Of a stretch of DNA of 42,763 nucleotides, positions 26,702 to 34,930 are shown piece by piece. Each line of letters starts with the position of its first letter. Position 1 is the stretch's first letter. The notes beneath the pieces are model-generated. The model was not told the DNA's origin, did no database searches, and worked only from the letters and a program-made list of their open reading frames with translations. Made by a program: the position numbers and the translations under genes. The DNA lies in assembly GCA_030832905.1 (NCBI GenBank), contig JAURIG010000006.1, forward strand, positions 1-42,763, given 5' to 3'. Origin of the DNA: Bacteroidota bacterium. GTDB lineage: Bacteria; Bacteroidota; Bacteroidia; NS11-12g; UBA955.

Positions 26702-27694
26702 ATGCCAATATTAGCATTCCAAAAACCCGAAAGAGTGATCATGCATAAAGATACAGACTTCTATGGTCTGTTCGAATTTAGCCCACTCGAGAAAGGCTAT
26801 GGTATAACCATAGGTAACTCTCTACGTAGAATATTGCTTTCTTCATTAGAGGGGCATGCCATCACAACTATCAGAATCCAAGGTGTAGATCACGAATTCT
26901 CTACTATCAAAGGAATTGCTGAAGATGTTACTGAAATCGTATTGAACCTTAAGCAAGTTCGTTTCAAAAAAGTGAGCAATTCTGATGATCACGAAAAGGT
27001 ATTCATCAGCATTAAAGGTAAAGAACAATTTACCGCTGGCGATATTTCACGTTACACCAACACGTTTGAAGTATTGAATCCAGATTTAGTGATTTGCAAC
27101 ATGGAAACATCTGTTAATTTAGAAATTGAAATTTCAATTGACAAAGGCAGAGGTTATGTGCCAGCTGAAGAAAATAAGCCAAAAGATGCTCAAATCGGTT
27201 TAATTCCAATTGATGCGATTTTTACGCCTATTAAGAATGTTAAATACACCATTGAAGATTTCAGGGTTGAACAAAAAACCGACTATGAAAAGTTGATCAT
27301 TGAGATTCAAACTGATGGTTCAATTCACCCAGAGAACGCTTTGAAAGAAGCTGCTAATATCTTGATTCAACACTTTATCTTATTCAGTGATGAAAACATT
27401 TTGTTAGACAGTCAAGTTAAAAAGCCAGCTCAAGAAGTTGATGAGAATTTCTTACACATGCGTAAGATCCTTAAAACCAACTTAGCTGACTTAGATCTTT
27501 CTGTTAGAGCATACAATTGCTTAAAAGCTGCTGAAATTCGCACATTAGGTGAATTAGTAGCTTATGATATTGATGATTTATTAAAGTTCAGAAACTTTGG
27601 TAAAAAGTCTTTGTCTGAGTTAGAAGAGTTTGTTAGAGAAAAAGGTTTAAATTTTGGTATGGACGTATCAAAATACAACTTAGGCGAAGAATAA
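26702..27694 (+). CDS. rpoA: RNA polymerase alpha subunit
   Basis: The 330-residue protein has the assembly domain with [20 protein letters not shown] and [16 protein letters not shown], a linker near residue 235, and the C-terminal domain ([34 protein letters not shown]). The C-terminal domain binds UP elements and activators. It lies between rpsD and rplQ, as in most bacteria. Confidence 0.99.
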   Translation: MPILAFQKPERVIMHKDTDFYGLFEFSPLEKGYGITIGNSLRRILLSSLEGHAITTIRIQGVDHEFSTIKGIAEDVTEIVLNLKQVRFKKVSNSDDHEKVFISIKGKEQFTAGDISRYTNTFEVLNPDLVICNMETSVNLEIEISIDKGRGYVPAEENKPKDAQIGLIPIDAIFTPIKNVKYTIEDFRVEQKTDYEKLIIEIQTDGSIHPENALKEAANILIQHFILFSDENILLDSQVKKPAQEVDENFLHMRKILKTNLADLDLSVRAYNCLKAAEIRTLGELVAYDIDDLLKFRNFGKKSLSELEEFVREKGLNFGMDVSKYNLGEE

Positions 27695-27706
27695 TAAGAG
27701 AATACC

Positions 27707-28207
27707 ATGAGACACGGAAATAAAGTAAATAAATTAGGTAGAACAGCTTCTCACAGAAGAGCATTGATGGCCAACATGACCATCTCTTTGATCAAACATA
27801 AACGCATTACCACAACACTTGCTAAAGCTAAGGCTTTGAGAGTGTATGCAGAACCTATCATTACCAAATCTAAAAATGATACTATGCATTCAAGAAGAAC
27901 GGTATTTGCCTACTTAAGAGACAAAGAAGCTTTAAAAGAATTGTTCAGTGTGGTTGCTGAGAAGGTTGCCAACAGACCAGGTGGTTATACAAGAATTTTA
28001 AAGTTAGGCACCAGAATTGGTGATAACGCTGAAATGGCAATGATTGAATTGGTTGACTTTAACGAGTACACTGATAAAATCGGTCAAAAAGATAAAGCCG
28101 CTAAAGGCAAAACCAGAAGAAGTAAAAAAGCTGCAGCTCCAGCTGCTGAAACAACAACAGTTGAAGCGCCTGCTGCTGATGCAACTGAAGAAACTTCTGC
28201 TGAGTAA
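27707..28207 (+). CDS. rplQ: 50S ribosomal protein L17 with Ala/Glu/Thr tail
   Basis: At 166 residues, L17 is longer than the roughly 120-residue core. The core starts [24 protein letters not shown] and has [15 protein letters not shown]. After [11 protein letters not shown] comes a tail of Ala, Pro, Thr and Glu ([19 protein letters not shown]), probably disordered. It is the last gene of the locus and is followed by a strong hairpin. Confidence 0.98.
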   Translation: MRHGNKVNKLGRTASHRRALMANMTISLIKHKRITTTLAKAKALRVYAEPIITKSKNDTMHSRRTVFAYLRDKEALKELFSVVAEKVANRPGGYTRILKLGTRIGDNAEMAMIELVDFNEYTDKIGQKDKAAKGKTRRSKKAAAPAAETTTVEAPAADATEETSAE

Positions 28208-28223
28208 TCACTACAGTACTTTC

Positions 28224-28259
28224 AAAAAAAAATCCTCTGCTTGCAGAGGATTTTTTTTT
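28224..28259 (+). terminator. Bidirectional terminator between rplQ and the TraB-like gene
   Basis: ATCCTCTG pairs with CAGAGGAT around a CTTG loop. Nine A residues precede it and nine T residues follow, so it can stop transcription from rplQ (plus) and from the convergent minus-strand gene. Confidence 0.92.
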
Positions 28260-28316
28260 GCTGTTTTTTTCCAGCCTAATTGATTTGCCTAAGCAAAAAA
28301 ACGATTGCTATGGGTT

Positions 28317-31300
28317 TTAATAATAAAACCCATAGTCGTCGCCGTAATCATATTCAGGGGTATAATAACCACCATTTCTATACCTTCTCTGACTCAATAG
28401 GTTCTCAAAGAGGTTCTTTTTCACCATTTGATCAAAGTCATCTTCTTCGTCTAAACTATTAGTAGTCATGTAAAATACGCGAGGCGTTTTGTCTGTATTG
28501 AGCTTATTGGTGTCGCAAGGCATTGACTCAGACATGTACAAAGAATACGTTTCATCGTCTTCTAATTTATAGCGGCATACGTATACCAAACCACTATCGT
28601 TGCCAATTATAATCTTCTGAGTATAAAGGATTTCAACAGTGTCAATTTTACTATAAGATTTGTAGTTATAGAAGGCTGCAATCACCATGTCAGATTGCTT
28701 CAAATAGGCCTTAGGGAATTTCTCTAATTGTTTACCGTCTTCTAGAATGTCGTACAATCTGGATCTGGTTTTATTGTTTTTTGCCAAAGCTTCATATACA
28801 GTGTCATGAAAGCTTAATTTATATTTCAATAAAACAGGCATTAAAGACAAACGCAATTCATTGTCGTTGATCTTGCATAATTTGCTGGCAATTTCACCCA
28901 TGCTGGCATTTTTGCTGCGAAGCGGAAGGGTTAGGTCTAAGAGCGAGTTTAAAACCGGTCTGTAGGTGTAGCTAGTAGAGCTTGTATAATCGTAGTCACC
29001 CCAATCTTGAATGGATTCAGCATCAATGGCATAAAAATCATAGCTGTTATAATTGTCTTTGCTTTTTAGATTGGTAAGACTGGCCATCATGCGTTTGTAT
29101 TCGATTTTGGTTTCTTTGATTAATTTGTCGTGTAAAGGCAAGTAGTCATTTTCTGTAATAATACCACTGTCTTTCATTCTTGAAATCAAATCGTAGGCAG
29201 TTATTCTGTACTCATCTATAGCGGTTAGTTCAATCAATTCATTAAGTAAATTCTTGCTTAATTTTAAAGAGTCATAGAAAGGGTATAAAATCGCTTCCAT
29301 TGAATTGCTGTTGTCAGAAATTGGCATGTCCTGAGACAAAATCGGCTTCATGTTTTGATATGATTTCAATGATTTAACCCTTGCCATTGCTGTTAAAACT
29401 TGAATTTGTAAGTAAGCCGTATCATTAAAGCGTTTGTACAATTTACTTAAGTAGGGCACAATCAGGTCTTGAGCACTGTCTATTTGAACCATTTTATCTA
29501 TCAAGGTGCTTCTGATTTCTGCAGCGTCACCCTTGTTGCTGATGGTGTCAATCATATTGTACAAATGCGGCAATTCGTTCTTAGTGAAGTTGACAGTGTA
29601 AACATATTTAATCGCAGCTTTTCTTCTGATAGAATCTTTACTGCTGAAATCCGCAATGAATCTATAGCCTTTTGGTTTAAAGATACTGTCATTGATCAAT
29701 GTGTCACTCACATCAAAGCTGTTTAGAAAGGTCGAGGCAAATTCACTTTTACCACTCACTGTGTCTAAATAAGCCACCACAGAATAACGTCTGTTGCCTC
29801 TTAAGGCACTCAATTCTTTAATGACTCTGCTGGTATTGGTGTCAGAATAGCTGTATAAGTAGTAGTCTACGCCATTGCGTTTGTAGGTTTGAGCTGATAA
29901 GCATTTTAAAGACCCTTTTTTCTTCCAAGTTTCCATATAGGTTTTAGGGTTTTTAACTTGGTTCTCATAACGACCGTAGGTATAACAACCAACTGTAATG
30001 AAATCATTAGCATTTTGGTTTTTAAAGTACATTTCTTTATAACGACCTTGGTAATATGCTTGTTCTTTTACTTCTTTTTCATCTGACTCCACATATTCAC
30101 CCCACATGCCGTAATCATAATTGCTCTCTTTGCAAAGCACGGGATTGCTAGTGGTCTTTACAGAGAAATAGAAATTGGTGTCTTTATAGTCAAAGTAGTT
30201 GAATTGTGGTTGACCATTGAATTGTATGCTGCTGAAAAAACGATCGTTAAAACCTTCGTCATTGCTATTGCCTCTAGGCATGCCTTCTAAATAACTGATC
30301 ATTGGTTTGCATACAAACAAGATATAACGTGTGCCACATACAACCATACGGGCATAGATTGGATCAATTGAGGCATTGGTGTATTGCACATCCATTGCTG
30401 CATAGCCTTGCCAGTTAAATGTTTTAGTATCAACGATTTCGTAGTTGTCAGTTGCAGCAAAACTTCTAGCCATAACATGTAATTCAAAACTATCGTGTTC
30501 TAAATAATCTTCATTTAAAACATCCAATTGTTTAATCATATAGGTATTGCCACTGCTTTTGTCGTATACTATATGCTCATAGTTGGCAGCACTTAAAAAA
30601 CTTGCTTTAAGCGGCATTGCCGGAGCTGGGCTAGGTAGCTCAATGCTAAAAATGGAATCATAACTTTGAGTGCGCTTCCAAATTCTGGCATTGCCTTCAT
30701 TAATTTGCAAGGTTTTAAAAAACTTATTGGCATCAGAGCCAATAGCAAATTTGTCTTTTCCACTTAAGCGAATAATATAAACATTAAAAGGAGAGGCAAT
30801 GATTTGGAAGCGGTTTAAGTCTCCTGTTTTTAATTGCGTGATGACTTCCATGCCACTAAAGCCATTAGAATATATAGGGCGCTTAGACGTAATCTCACCC
30901 GGGATGTTTTCAAAAATCATGGTGTCAATATCCAATAAGATATCATCAGGGGTTTTGCCAGAGAAAATGGTGTTACATGCGATTTTTTCAATTTGATAAT
31001 AATAACCATTGGCCAAGTCAGGAGAGAAGTAAGAGGTGTAATCGCTGTTGTTGTTAACCATTGATAATTTGCTTGGTAACACGGCCGTAATTAACCCATC
31101 GGCAGAGGTTTGAGCTTGGTATTTGTGTTTAAAAGCCATGTCCTCATACTTTTTGGCCATAGGGCTTTTTTCTAAGGCTAAACTTTGAACAGGTCTTAAT
31201 TGGTAGCCTTTGTCAATGAGCATTTGAATAACACCTTTATCGCCAGGCAAGTGAGCGCAACCTACTCCCGTAAACATGGTTTTGCCTAAATGCATAATAG

Positions 31301-32048
31301 AATCCATTCTGCGGGCCATATTGGCATTGCGCTTATACAACATGTATTCGCGGTAGTGGTCTGATTCCGTCATACGGTCAATTGAATCTATCATGTAGAT
31401 GTCGCCCTTTCTGTAGGCTTCAGCTACTTGTTGTCTGAGTTTATAAGATTTAGAAAAGTTAAAAGTCTTCTTTTTGGCGTCTTTTGGTTCTTTTTGCGCT
31501 TTTTTAACTAATTCTCTGCTTTCTTCAAAGCCTTCAACACCCGTAAACCCTTTGCCTAATTTTTTAGCAATTTGATAAATGTATAAATCCAACCAAACAT
31601 CTTCTTCAAAGTCGCCTTGATCACCTCTGGTCAATAAATAATTCACCTCTCTGGCTTCTTCGCTCAATTTGCTTTTTAGCAAACGTTTGTTGTAGCTGTT
31701 GAGTTTGAAGTCTGACAAAGTTAAATAGTCTTGAGACCCTCTTTGATAAACTTTGTTCGCATCTTCGGGTTTGTCAAAATCGTTGTCTGTAATCCATTGG
31801 TGAATTACACTGTCAAGGTTTTGTTCAAGGGCAACAACATCACTTTTTGATAGGGCCAAATAGAATGAATCACCTAAGTGAAAGGCGAGTTTTTGACTCA
31901 CGTGCATGGTGCCATAGAGGTAACTTGGTTTTTTTAGGCCATTGCCAGTGATTTGCCATAACAAACCTTTTTGTTGTTTGTTGTTTTGTGCCGTGGCCGT
32001 TATAAGACCAATACCTATAAAAAGACTGAGTAAGATGAATTTTTTCAT
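28317..32048 (-). CDS. Giant secreted TraB/GumN-type protein with internal repeats
   Basis: The 1243-residue protein starts with a signal peptide (MKKFILLSLFIGIGLITATA). Residues about 25-290 are a TraB/GumN (TIKI-like) domain: LYGTMHV (44-50, GxxH), ALEQNLD (73-79) and GVGCAHLPGD (261-270). Those conserved Gly-x-x-His, Glu and His positions are thought to make a metal-dependent hydrolase site in this family. Three loosely similar beta modules follow, at about 396-450, 548-611 and 726-780, each with a glycine-aromatic start and an FF.S-like end. From about 800 on the protein looks alpha-helical, like a repeat solenoid, and it ends in a Gly/Tyr/Asp-rich tail. No T9SS sorting domain is seen. 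Most TraB/GumN proteins are about 300 residues, so the extra 950 are unusual. The function is unknown. Confidence 0.8.
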   Translation of the reverse strand: MKKFILLSLFIGIGLITATAQNNKQQKGLLWQITGNGLKKPSYLYGTMHVSQKLAFHLGDSFYLALSKSDVVALEQNLDSVIHQWITDNDFDKPEDANKVYQRGSQDYLTLSDFKLNSYNKRLLKSKLSEEAREVNYLLTRGDQGDFEEDVWLDLYIYQIAKKLGKGFTGVEGFEESRELVKKAQKEPKDAKKKTFNFSKSYKLRQQVAEAYRKGDIYMIDSIDRMTESDHYREYMLYKRNANMARRMDSIMHLGKTMFTGVGCAHLPGDKGVIQMLIDKGYQLRPVQSLALEKSPMAKKYEDMAFKHKYQAQTSADGLITAVLPSKLSMVNNNSDYTSYFSPDLANGYYYQIEKIACNTIFSGKTPDDILLDIDTMIFENIPGEITSKRPIYSNGFSGMEVITQLKTGDLNRFQIIASPFNVYIIRLSGKDKFAIGSDANKFFKTLQINEGNARIWKRTQSYDSIFSIELPSPAPAMPLKASFLSAANYEHIVYDKSSGNTYMIKQLDVLNEDYLEHDSFELHVMARSFAATDNYEIVDTKTFNWQGYAAMDVQYTNASIDPIYARMVVCGTRYILFVCKPMISYLEGMPRGNSNDEGFNDRFFSSIQFNGQPQFNYFDYKDTNFYFSVKTTSNPVLCKESNYDYGMWGEYVESDEKEVKEQAYYQGRYKEMYFKNQNANDFITVGCYTYGRYENQVKNPKTYMETWKKKGSLKCLSAQTYKRNGVDYYLYSYSDTNTSRVIKELSALRGNRRYSVVAYLDTVSGKSEFASTFLNSFDVSDTLINDSIFKPKGYRFIADFSSKDSIRRKAAIKYVYTVNFTKNELPHLYNMIDTISNKGDAAEIRSTLIDKMVQIDSAQDLIVPYLSKLYKRFNDTAYLQIQVLTAMARVKSLKSYQNMKPILSQDMPISDNSNSMEAILYPFYDSLKLSKNLLNELIELTAIDEYRITAYDLISRMKDSGIITENDYLPLHDKLIKETKIEYKRMMASLTNLKSKDNYNSYDFYAIDAESIQDWGDYDYTSSTSYTYRPVLNSLLDLTLPLRSKNASMGEIASKLCKINDNELRLSLMPVLLKYKLSFHDTVYEALAKNNKTRSRLYDILEDGKQLEKFPKAYLKQSDMVIAAFYNYKSYSKIDTVEILYTQKIIIGNDSGLVYVCRYKLEDDETYSLYMSESMPCDTNKLNTDKTPRVFYMTTNSLDEEDDFDQMVKKNLFENLLSQRRYRNGGYYTPEYDYGDDYGFYY

Positions 32049-32061
32049 GGTGATTAAAGTT

Positions 32062-32091
32062 CGAATATAAGTTTACGCTTATGATAAGCAA
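32062..32091 (-). promoter_or_regulatory. Promoter of the TraB-like gene with palindrome in the spacer
   Basis: On the minus strand TTG (32091-32089), 19 nt, then TATATTCG (32069-32062) match TTG/TAnnTTTG with one mismatch. A perfect inverted repeat GCTTAT-G-ATAAGC (32077-32089) fills much of the spacer and touches the -33 element, a plausible operator. Confidence 0.5.
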
Positions 32092-32093
32092 CG

Positions 32094-32123
32094 AAAAAAG
32101 GGGTGAATTATTTCACCCCTTTT
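32094..32123 (-). terminator. Terminator of the rpsF-rpsR-rplI operon
   Basis: On the minus strand GGGGTGAA pairs with TTCACCCC around a 4-nt loop and is followed by six T residues; an A/T extension lengthens the stem. It isolates the ribosomal operon from the TraB-like gene 46 nt downstream. Confidence 0.9.
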
Positions 32124-32147
32124 CCCCAAATAAATTTTGAATAAAGA

Positions 32148-32600
32148 TTATTCAGCAACTACCTCGATTTCAATTGTTTTTGAAACCTCTTTGTGTAAGT
32201 TGATGGTTGCGTGGTATGTGCCTAATACTTTAGGTTCTTCAGAGAAAGTGATTTTTCTTCTGTCCACTTCAATACCTTGTTCTTTTAATGCATTTGATAC
32301 TTGTAACGCAGTTACAGAACCAAAAATCTTTCCAGAAGTACCAGTTTTAGCTTTCAATACAATTTTGATGCCTTCAAGTTTGATCGCTAATGCATCAGCG
32401 TCTTTCTTAATTTTATCTTGTTTGAATGCTCTTTGTTTGATATCCTCAGCAAGCATTTTAAGGGCAGATTCTGTTGCCACTTTAGCCATGCCTTTTGGGA
32501 TGAGGTAGTTTCTTCCATATCCAGGACGTACTGCTACCACATCGTCTTTATGACCCAAATTTCTAACGTCTTGGGTAAGAATTAATTTCATGTTTGACAT
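32148..32600 (-). CDS. rplI: 50S ribosomal protein L9
   Basis: The 150-residue protein has an N-terminal domain (KLILTQDVRNLGHKDDVVAVRPGYGRNYLIP in pieces), a long connecting helix, and a C-terminal domain. L9 limits frameshifting and ribosome collisions. Two ATGs are possible (MSNMKLIL); AAGGAGG lies 6 nt before the first, which decides the start. It ends the rpsF-rpsR-rplI operon. Confidence 0.98.
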   Translation of the reverse strand: MSNMKLILTQDVRNLGHKDDVVAVRPGYGRNYLIPKGMAKVATESALKMLAEDIKQRAFKQDKIKKDADALAIKLEGIKIVLKAKTGTSGKIFGSVTALQVSNALKEQGIEVDRRKITFSEEPKVLGTYHATINLHKEVSKTIEIEVVAE

Positions 32601-32622
32601 TGTTTTCCTCCTTGTTTAATGA

Positions 32623-32910
32623 TTATTTTAAACCGTCAGCAACATATGGTAAAATGGCCATGAAACGGGCGCGTTTTACTGCAGTTGCAACTTTACGTTG
32701 ATATTTGTCTGAAGTACCAGTGATTCTTCCAGGAAGAATTTTGCCTTGTTCGTTCATGAACTTCAACAAGAAATTAGCATCTTTATAGTCTACATATTTA
32801 ATGTTGTGTTTCTTGAAACGACAGTATTTCTTTTTGATCACGGTCTGTGCGTTCTGAGCATTGAAATTGAAATTGTCTGCTCCGCCTGATTTGCTATTTG
32901 GCTTACTCAT
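32623..32910 (-). CDS. rpsR: 30S ribosomal protein S18
   Basis: The 95-residue protein has [18 protein letters not shown] and [32 protein letters not shown], typical of S18, with an extra N-terminal Asn/Ser-rich stretch. S18 forms a pair with S6 on the 30S platform. It starts 2 nt after the rpsF stop. Confidence 0.98.
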   Translation of the reverse strand: MSKPNSKSGGADNFNFNAQNAQTVIKKKYCRFKKHNIKYVDYKDANFLLKFMNEQGKILPGRITGTSDKYQRKVATAVKRARFMAILPYVADGLK

Positions 32911-32912
32911 GA

Positions 32913-33287
32913 TTATACTTTAGCGTCCTCCTTAACGATTTTAGCAGCTGGGGCGATTTCGCCTTTCTTTTTTCTTTCGTTGAAAACCACAGCGTGTTTG
33001 TCTAACTTGGTGTTTAAGAATCTCAAAATGCGTTCATCTCTGCGGTACATTGTCTCAAGGTGAGCAATGAATTCAGAGTTTGCTTGAAACTCAAAGAAGT
33101 GATAGAAGCCGGTTGATTTTTTCTTGATTGGGTAGGCTAATTTTGTCAATCCCCAATTGGTTTCATTGACAATTTTACCACCTTGCTCTACTATCAACTG
33201 TCTGTAGGTTTTCACGGCTTCTTGCATTTGTGCCTCAGACAGTACGGGTGTTAGTATGATAGCAGATTCATAATTAACTAAACTCAT
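32913..33287 (-). CDS. rpsF: 30S ribosomal protein S6
   Basis: The 124-residue protein starts [20 protein letters not shown] and has the ferredoxin-like S6 pattern with [21 protein letters not shown]. The tail is basic and alanine/lysine-rich. It is the first gene of rpsF-rpsR-rplI. No single-strand-binding protein gene lies between, unlike in many Firmicutes. Confidence 0.98.
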   Translation of the reverse strand: MSLVNYESAIILTPVLSEAQMQEAVKTYRQLIVEQGGKIVNETNWGLTKLAYPIKKKSTGFYHFFEFQANSEFIAHLETMYRRDERILRFLNTKLDKHAVVFNERKKKGEIAPAAKIVKEDAKV

Positions 33288-33309
33288 ACGTTTTTATTTA
33301 AAAGGGATG

Positions 33310-33341
33310 CAAAGGTAAGGCTTTCATTCTGACTTTCCAAA
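33310..33341 (-). promoter_or_regulatory. Promoter of rpsF-rpsR-rplI
   Basis: Minus-strand TTTG (33341-33338), 20 nt, then TACCTTTG (33317-33310) match the consensus at every fixed base. The leader before rpsF is only about 16-20 nt, too short for the S6:S18-binding leader RNA known from other bacteria. Confidence 0.82.
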
Positions 33342-33377
33342 CCTTAATTAGAATAAAACTTTGCAGCCCAAAGGGGT

Positions 33378-33794
33378 TTAACAAAATTGATCGTAAGCTT
33401 GTTTAAGCTGGTCTGCCACTTGTTCTGCTGTATGTCCTTCAATATTAAGGCGTTCAACAAAATGAACCAGTTGTCCGTCTTTGAATAGGGCAACACTAGG
33501 AGATGATGGCGGATAAGGCAACATGAATTCTCTGGCTTTGGCCACAGCATCAACATCTTGTCCTGCAAAAACGGTATACAATTGTGCTGGGGTTTTCTCG
33601 TGCGTTAAAGAACGGATAATGCCTGGTCTGGCTGCACCTGCAGCACAACCGCAAACTGAATTCACAACGACTAAGCTCATGCCTTGTTGGTTGGCGAATG
33701 CGTTTTCAACGTCTTCTGCTGATTTAAGTTCTTTGAACCCTACATTGGTTAATTCGGCTCTCATAGGAGCAACTAGCATCTCTGGATATGGCAT
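33378..33794 (-). CDS. Bacilliredoxin BrxA/BrxB (YphP/YqiW family)
   Basis: The 138-residue protein starts MPYPEMLVAPMRAELTNVGF and has the active site SVCGCAAGAARPG (Cys48-Gly-Cys50), then YPPSSPSVALFKDGQLVHF and a C-terminal DQFC. Bacilliredoxins remove bacillithiol from oxidised proteins; in Bacteroidota the role may be similar but is not proven here. The open frame extends to 34004, but the family starts at MPYPE, and a -7 element lies 12 nt before that ATG, so I use 33794. A longer start at 33833 is possible. Confidence 0.9.
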   Translation of the reverse strand: MPYPEMLVAPMRAELTNVGFKELKSAEDVENAFANQQGMSLVVVNSVCGCAAGAARPGIIRSLTHEKTPAQLYTVFAGQDVDAVAKAREFMLPYPPSSPSVALFKDGQLVHFVERLNIEGHTAEQVADQLKQAYDQFC

Positions 33795-33806
33795 AATTTT
33801 TTTCTG

Positions 33807-33814
33807 CAAAATTA
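33807..33814 (-). promoter_or_regulatory. -7 element for the bacilliredoxin gene
   Basis: Minus-strand TAATTTTG matches TAnnTTTG exactly, 12 nt before the chosen ATG. The -33 position is weak. It supports the shorter start of the gene. Confidence 0.5.
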
Positions 33815-33848
33815 AAGATATTTCTTCAGCCATGGGCTTGATTTTTTT

Positions 33849-33860
33849 TATAGGCCTATA
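33849..33860. promoter_or_regulatory. 12-bp palindrome between divergent promoters
   Basis: TATAGGCCTATA is a perfect palindrome between the bacilliredoxin -7 element and the -33 element of the divergent dioxygenase gene. It could be an operator shared by both; this is inference from position and symmetry. Confidence 0.35.
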
Positions 33861-33880
33861 GAGGCAATTGTTTAAATTTG

Positions 33881-33913
33881 TTTGAATAAAATCCAACAAA
33901 TAGTGTATATTTG
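33881..33913 (+). promoter_or_regulatory. Promoter of the dioxygenase-like gene
   Basis: TTTG (33881-33884), 21 nt, then TATATTTG (33906-33913) match the Bacteroidota consensus. The ATG follows 14 nt later. Confidence 0.72.
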
Positions 33914-33927
33914 TTGCAACGAATAAA

Positions 33928-34878
33928 ATGAAAAGGTTGGAATTTATAAAATACATGGCCGGCGTAACAGGTATGATAGGACTAGGTTCATTCAAACAAT
34001 TCACCGACGATTTGCCAATACAAGAGCAAAGTATGCCGGTGTTATTTATAGGTCATGGTTCACCAATGAATGCCATAGAAAACAATGCCTTTAGCTTGGC
34101 GTGGCAACAATTGGGCAAGACCATTCCCAAACCCAAAGCGGTGCTCTGTGTGTCTGCGCACTGGCTAACACAAGGTACTTATGTAACCGCAATGCCATTG
34201 CCTAAAACCATTCATGATTTTGGGGGCTTCCCAAAAGCTTTATTTGATGTGCAATATCCTGCGCCAGGGCAGGTGGAAATGGCTACATTAGTAAAAAACA
34301 CCATTCATTCAACGCCAGTTGGTCTTGATATGGACTGGGGATTGGATCATGGCACGTGGTCTATTCTAAAGCATATTTACCCTTTAGCCGATGTGCCGGT
34401 CTTGCAATTGAGTATTGACTTCAAACAACCCACGAGTTACCATTATCAATTAGCAAAAGAGTTGGCGGCCCTAAGAAAAAAAGGGGTACTGATTATAGGC
34501 AGTGGTAATATGGTACACAATTTAGCCAATATAGCCTGGGATAAATTCTCGGTTGACAACTATGCCTATGATTGGGCTATAGAGATGAATACCTTGTTTA
34601 AACAAAATATTTTGCGAAAAAACCATCAAGCTTTAGTCAATTACAATGGTTTGAGTAAATATGCCTCTTTGGCCATTCCAACTCCAGATCATTACATTCC
34701 GTTGTTGTATACCTTGGGCTTGCAAACAGACAAAGATCAGATAGCCTTTTTTAATGACCAGTATGTTGCGGGCTCTTTAAGTATGACTTCAGTATACATT
34801 GGAGAGCAGGCCTTTACAGGGACTTTGCCTGTAATAGTTAAGCCCACAGATTCTATATCAAAAGATACTTTGATCTAA
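33928..34878 (+). CDS. YgiD-like LigB-family extradiol dioxygenase (4,5-DOPA type)
   Basis: The 316-residue protein belongs to the class III extradiol (LigB) family, closest in pattern to YgiD. Candidate metal ligands and active-site residues are His43 (GHGSPMNAI), His78 (SAHW), His96 (IHDFGGFP), His141 (WGLDHGTWS) and His197 (GSGNMVHNL). The family opens catechol rings with oxygen; many YgiD-like proteins have no proven substrate. The N-terminus (MKRLEFIKYMAGVTGMIGLGSF) looks like a membrane anchor or signal, unlike the cytoplasmic E. coli protein. It is monocistronic with its own promoter, divergent from the bacilliredoxin gene. Confidence 0.85.
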   Translation: MKRLEFIKYMAGVTGMIGLGSFKQFTDDLPIQEQSMPVLFIGHGSPMNAIENNAFSLAWQQLGKTIPKPKAVLCVSAHWLTQGTYVTAMPLPKTIHDFGGFPKALFDVQYPAPGQVEMATLVKNTIHSTPVGLDMDWGLDHGTWSILKHIYPLADVPVLQLSIDFKQPTSYHYQLAKELAALRKKGVLIIGSGNMVHNLANIAWDKFSVDNYAYDWAIEMNTLFKQNILRKNHQALVNYNGLSKYASLAIPTPDHYIPLLYTLGLQTDKDQIAFFNDQYVAGSLSMTSVYIGEQAFTGTLPVIVKPTDSISKDTLI

Positions 34879-34930
34879 GGCATTTACCTTTTGGCGTTTC
34901 ATCGGATGAAGCAGAAAAATCCACTTCATT

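Noticed and set aside
11347-27028. Many antisense open frames in the ribosomal locus
   Set aside because: They are shadows of highly conserved genes, lack start context and encode no recognisable families.
32911-32935. AAGGAGG upstream of rpsR
   Set aside because: It is 16 nt from the ATG, too far for a ribosome-binding site, and it simply codes for Lys-Glu-Asp at the end of rpsF.
33795-34004. Long N-terminal extension of the bacilliredoxin frame (up to 208 residues)
   Set aside because: The extension overlaps the divergent dioxygenase gene and its promoter, and the family begins at MPYPE.
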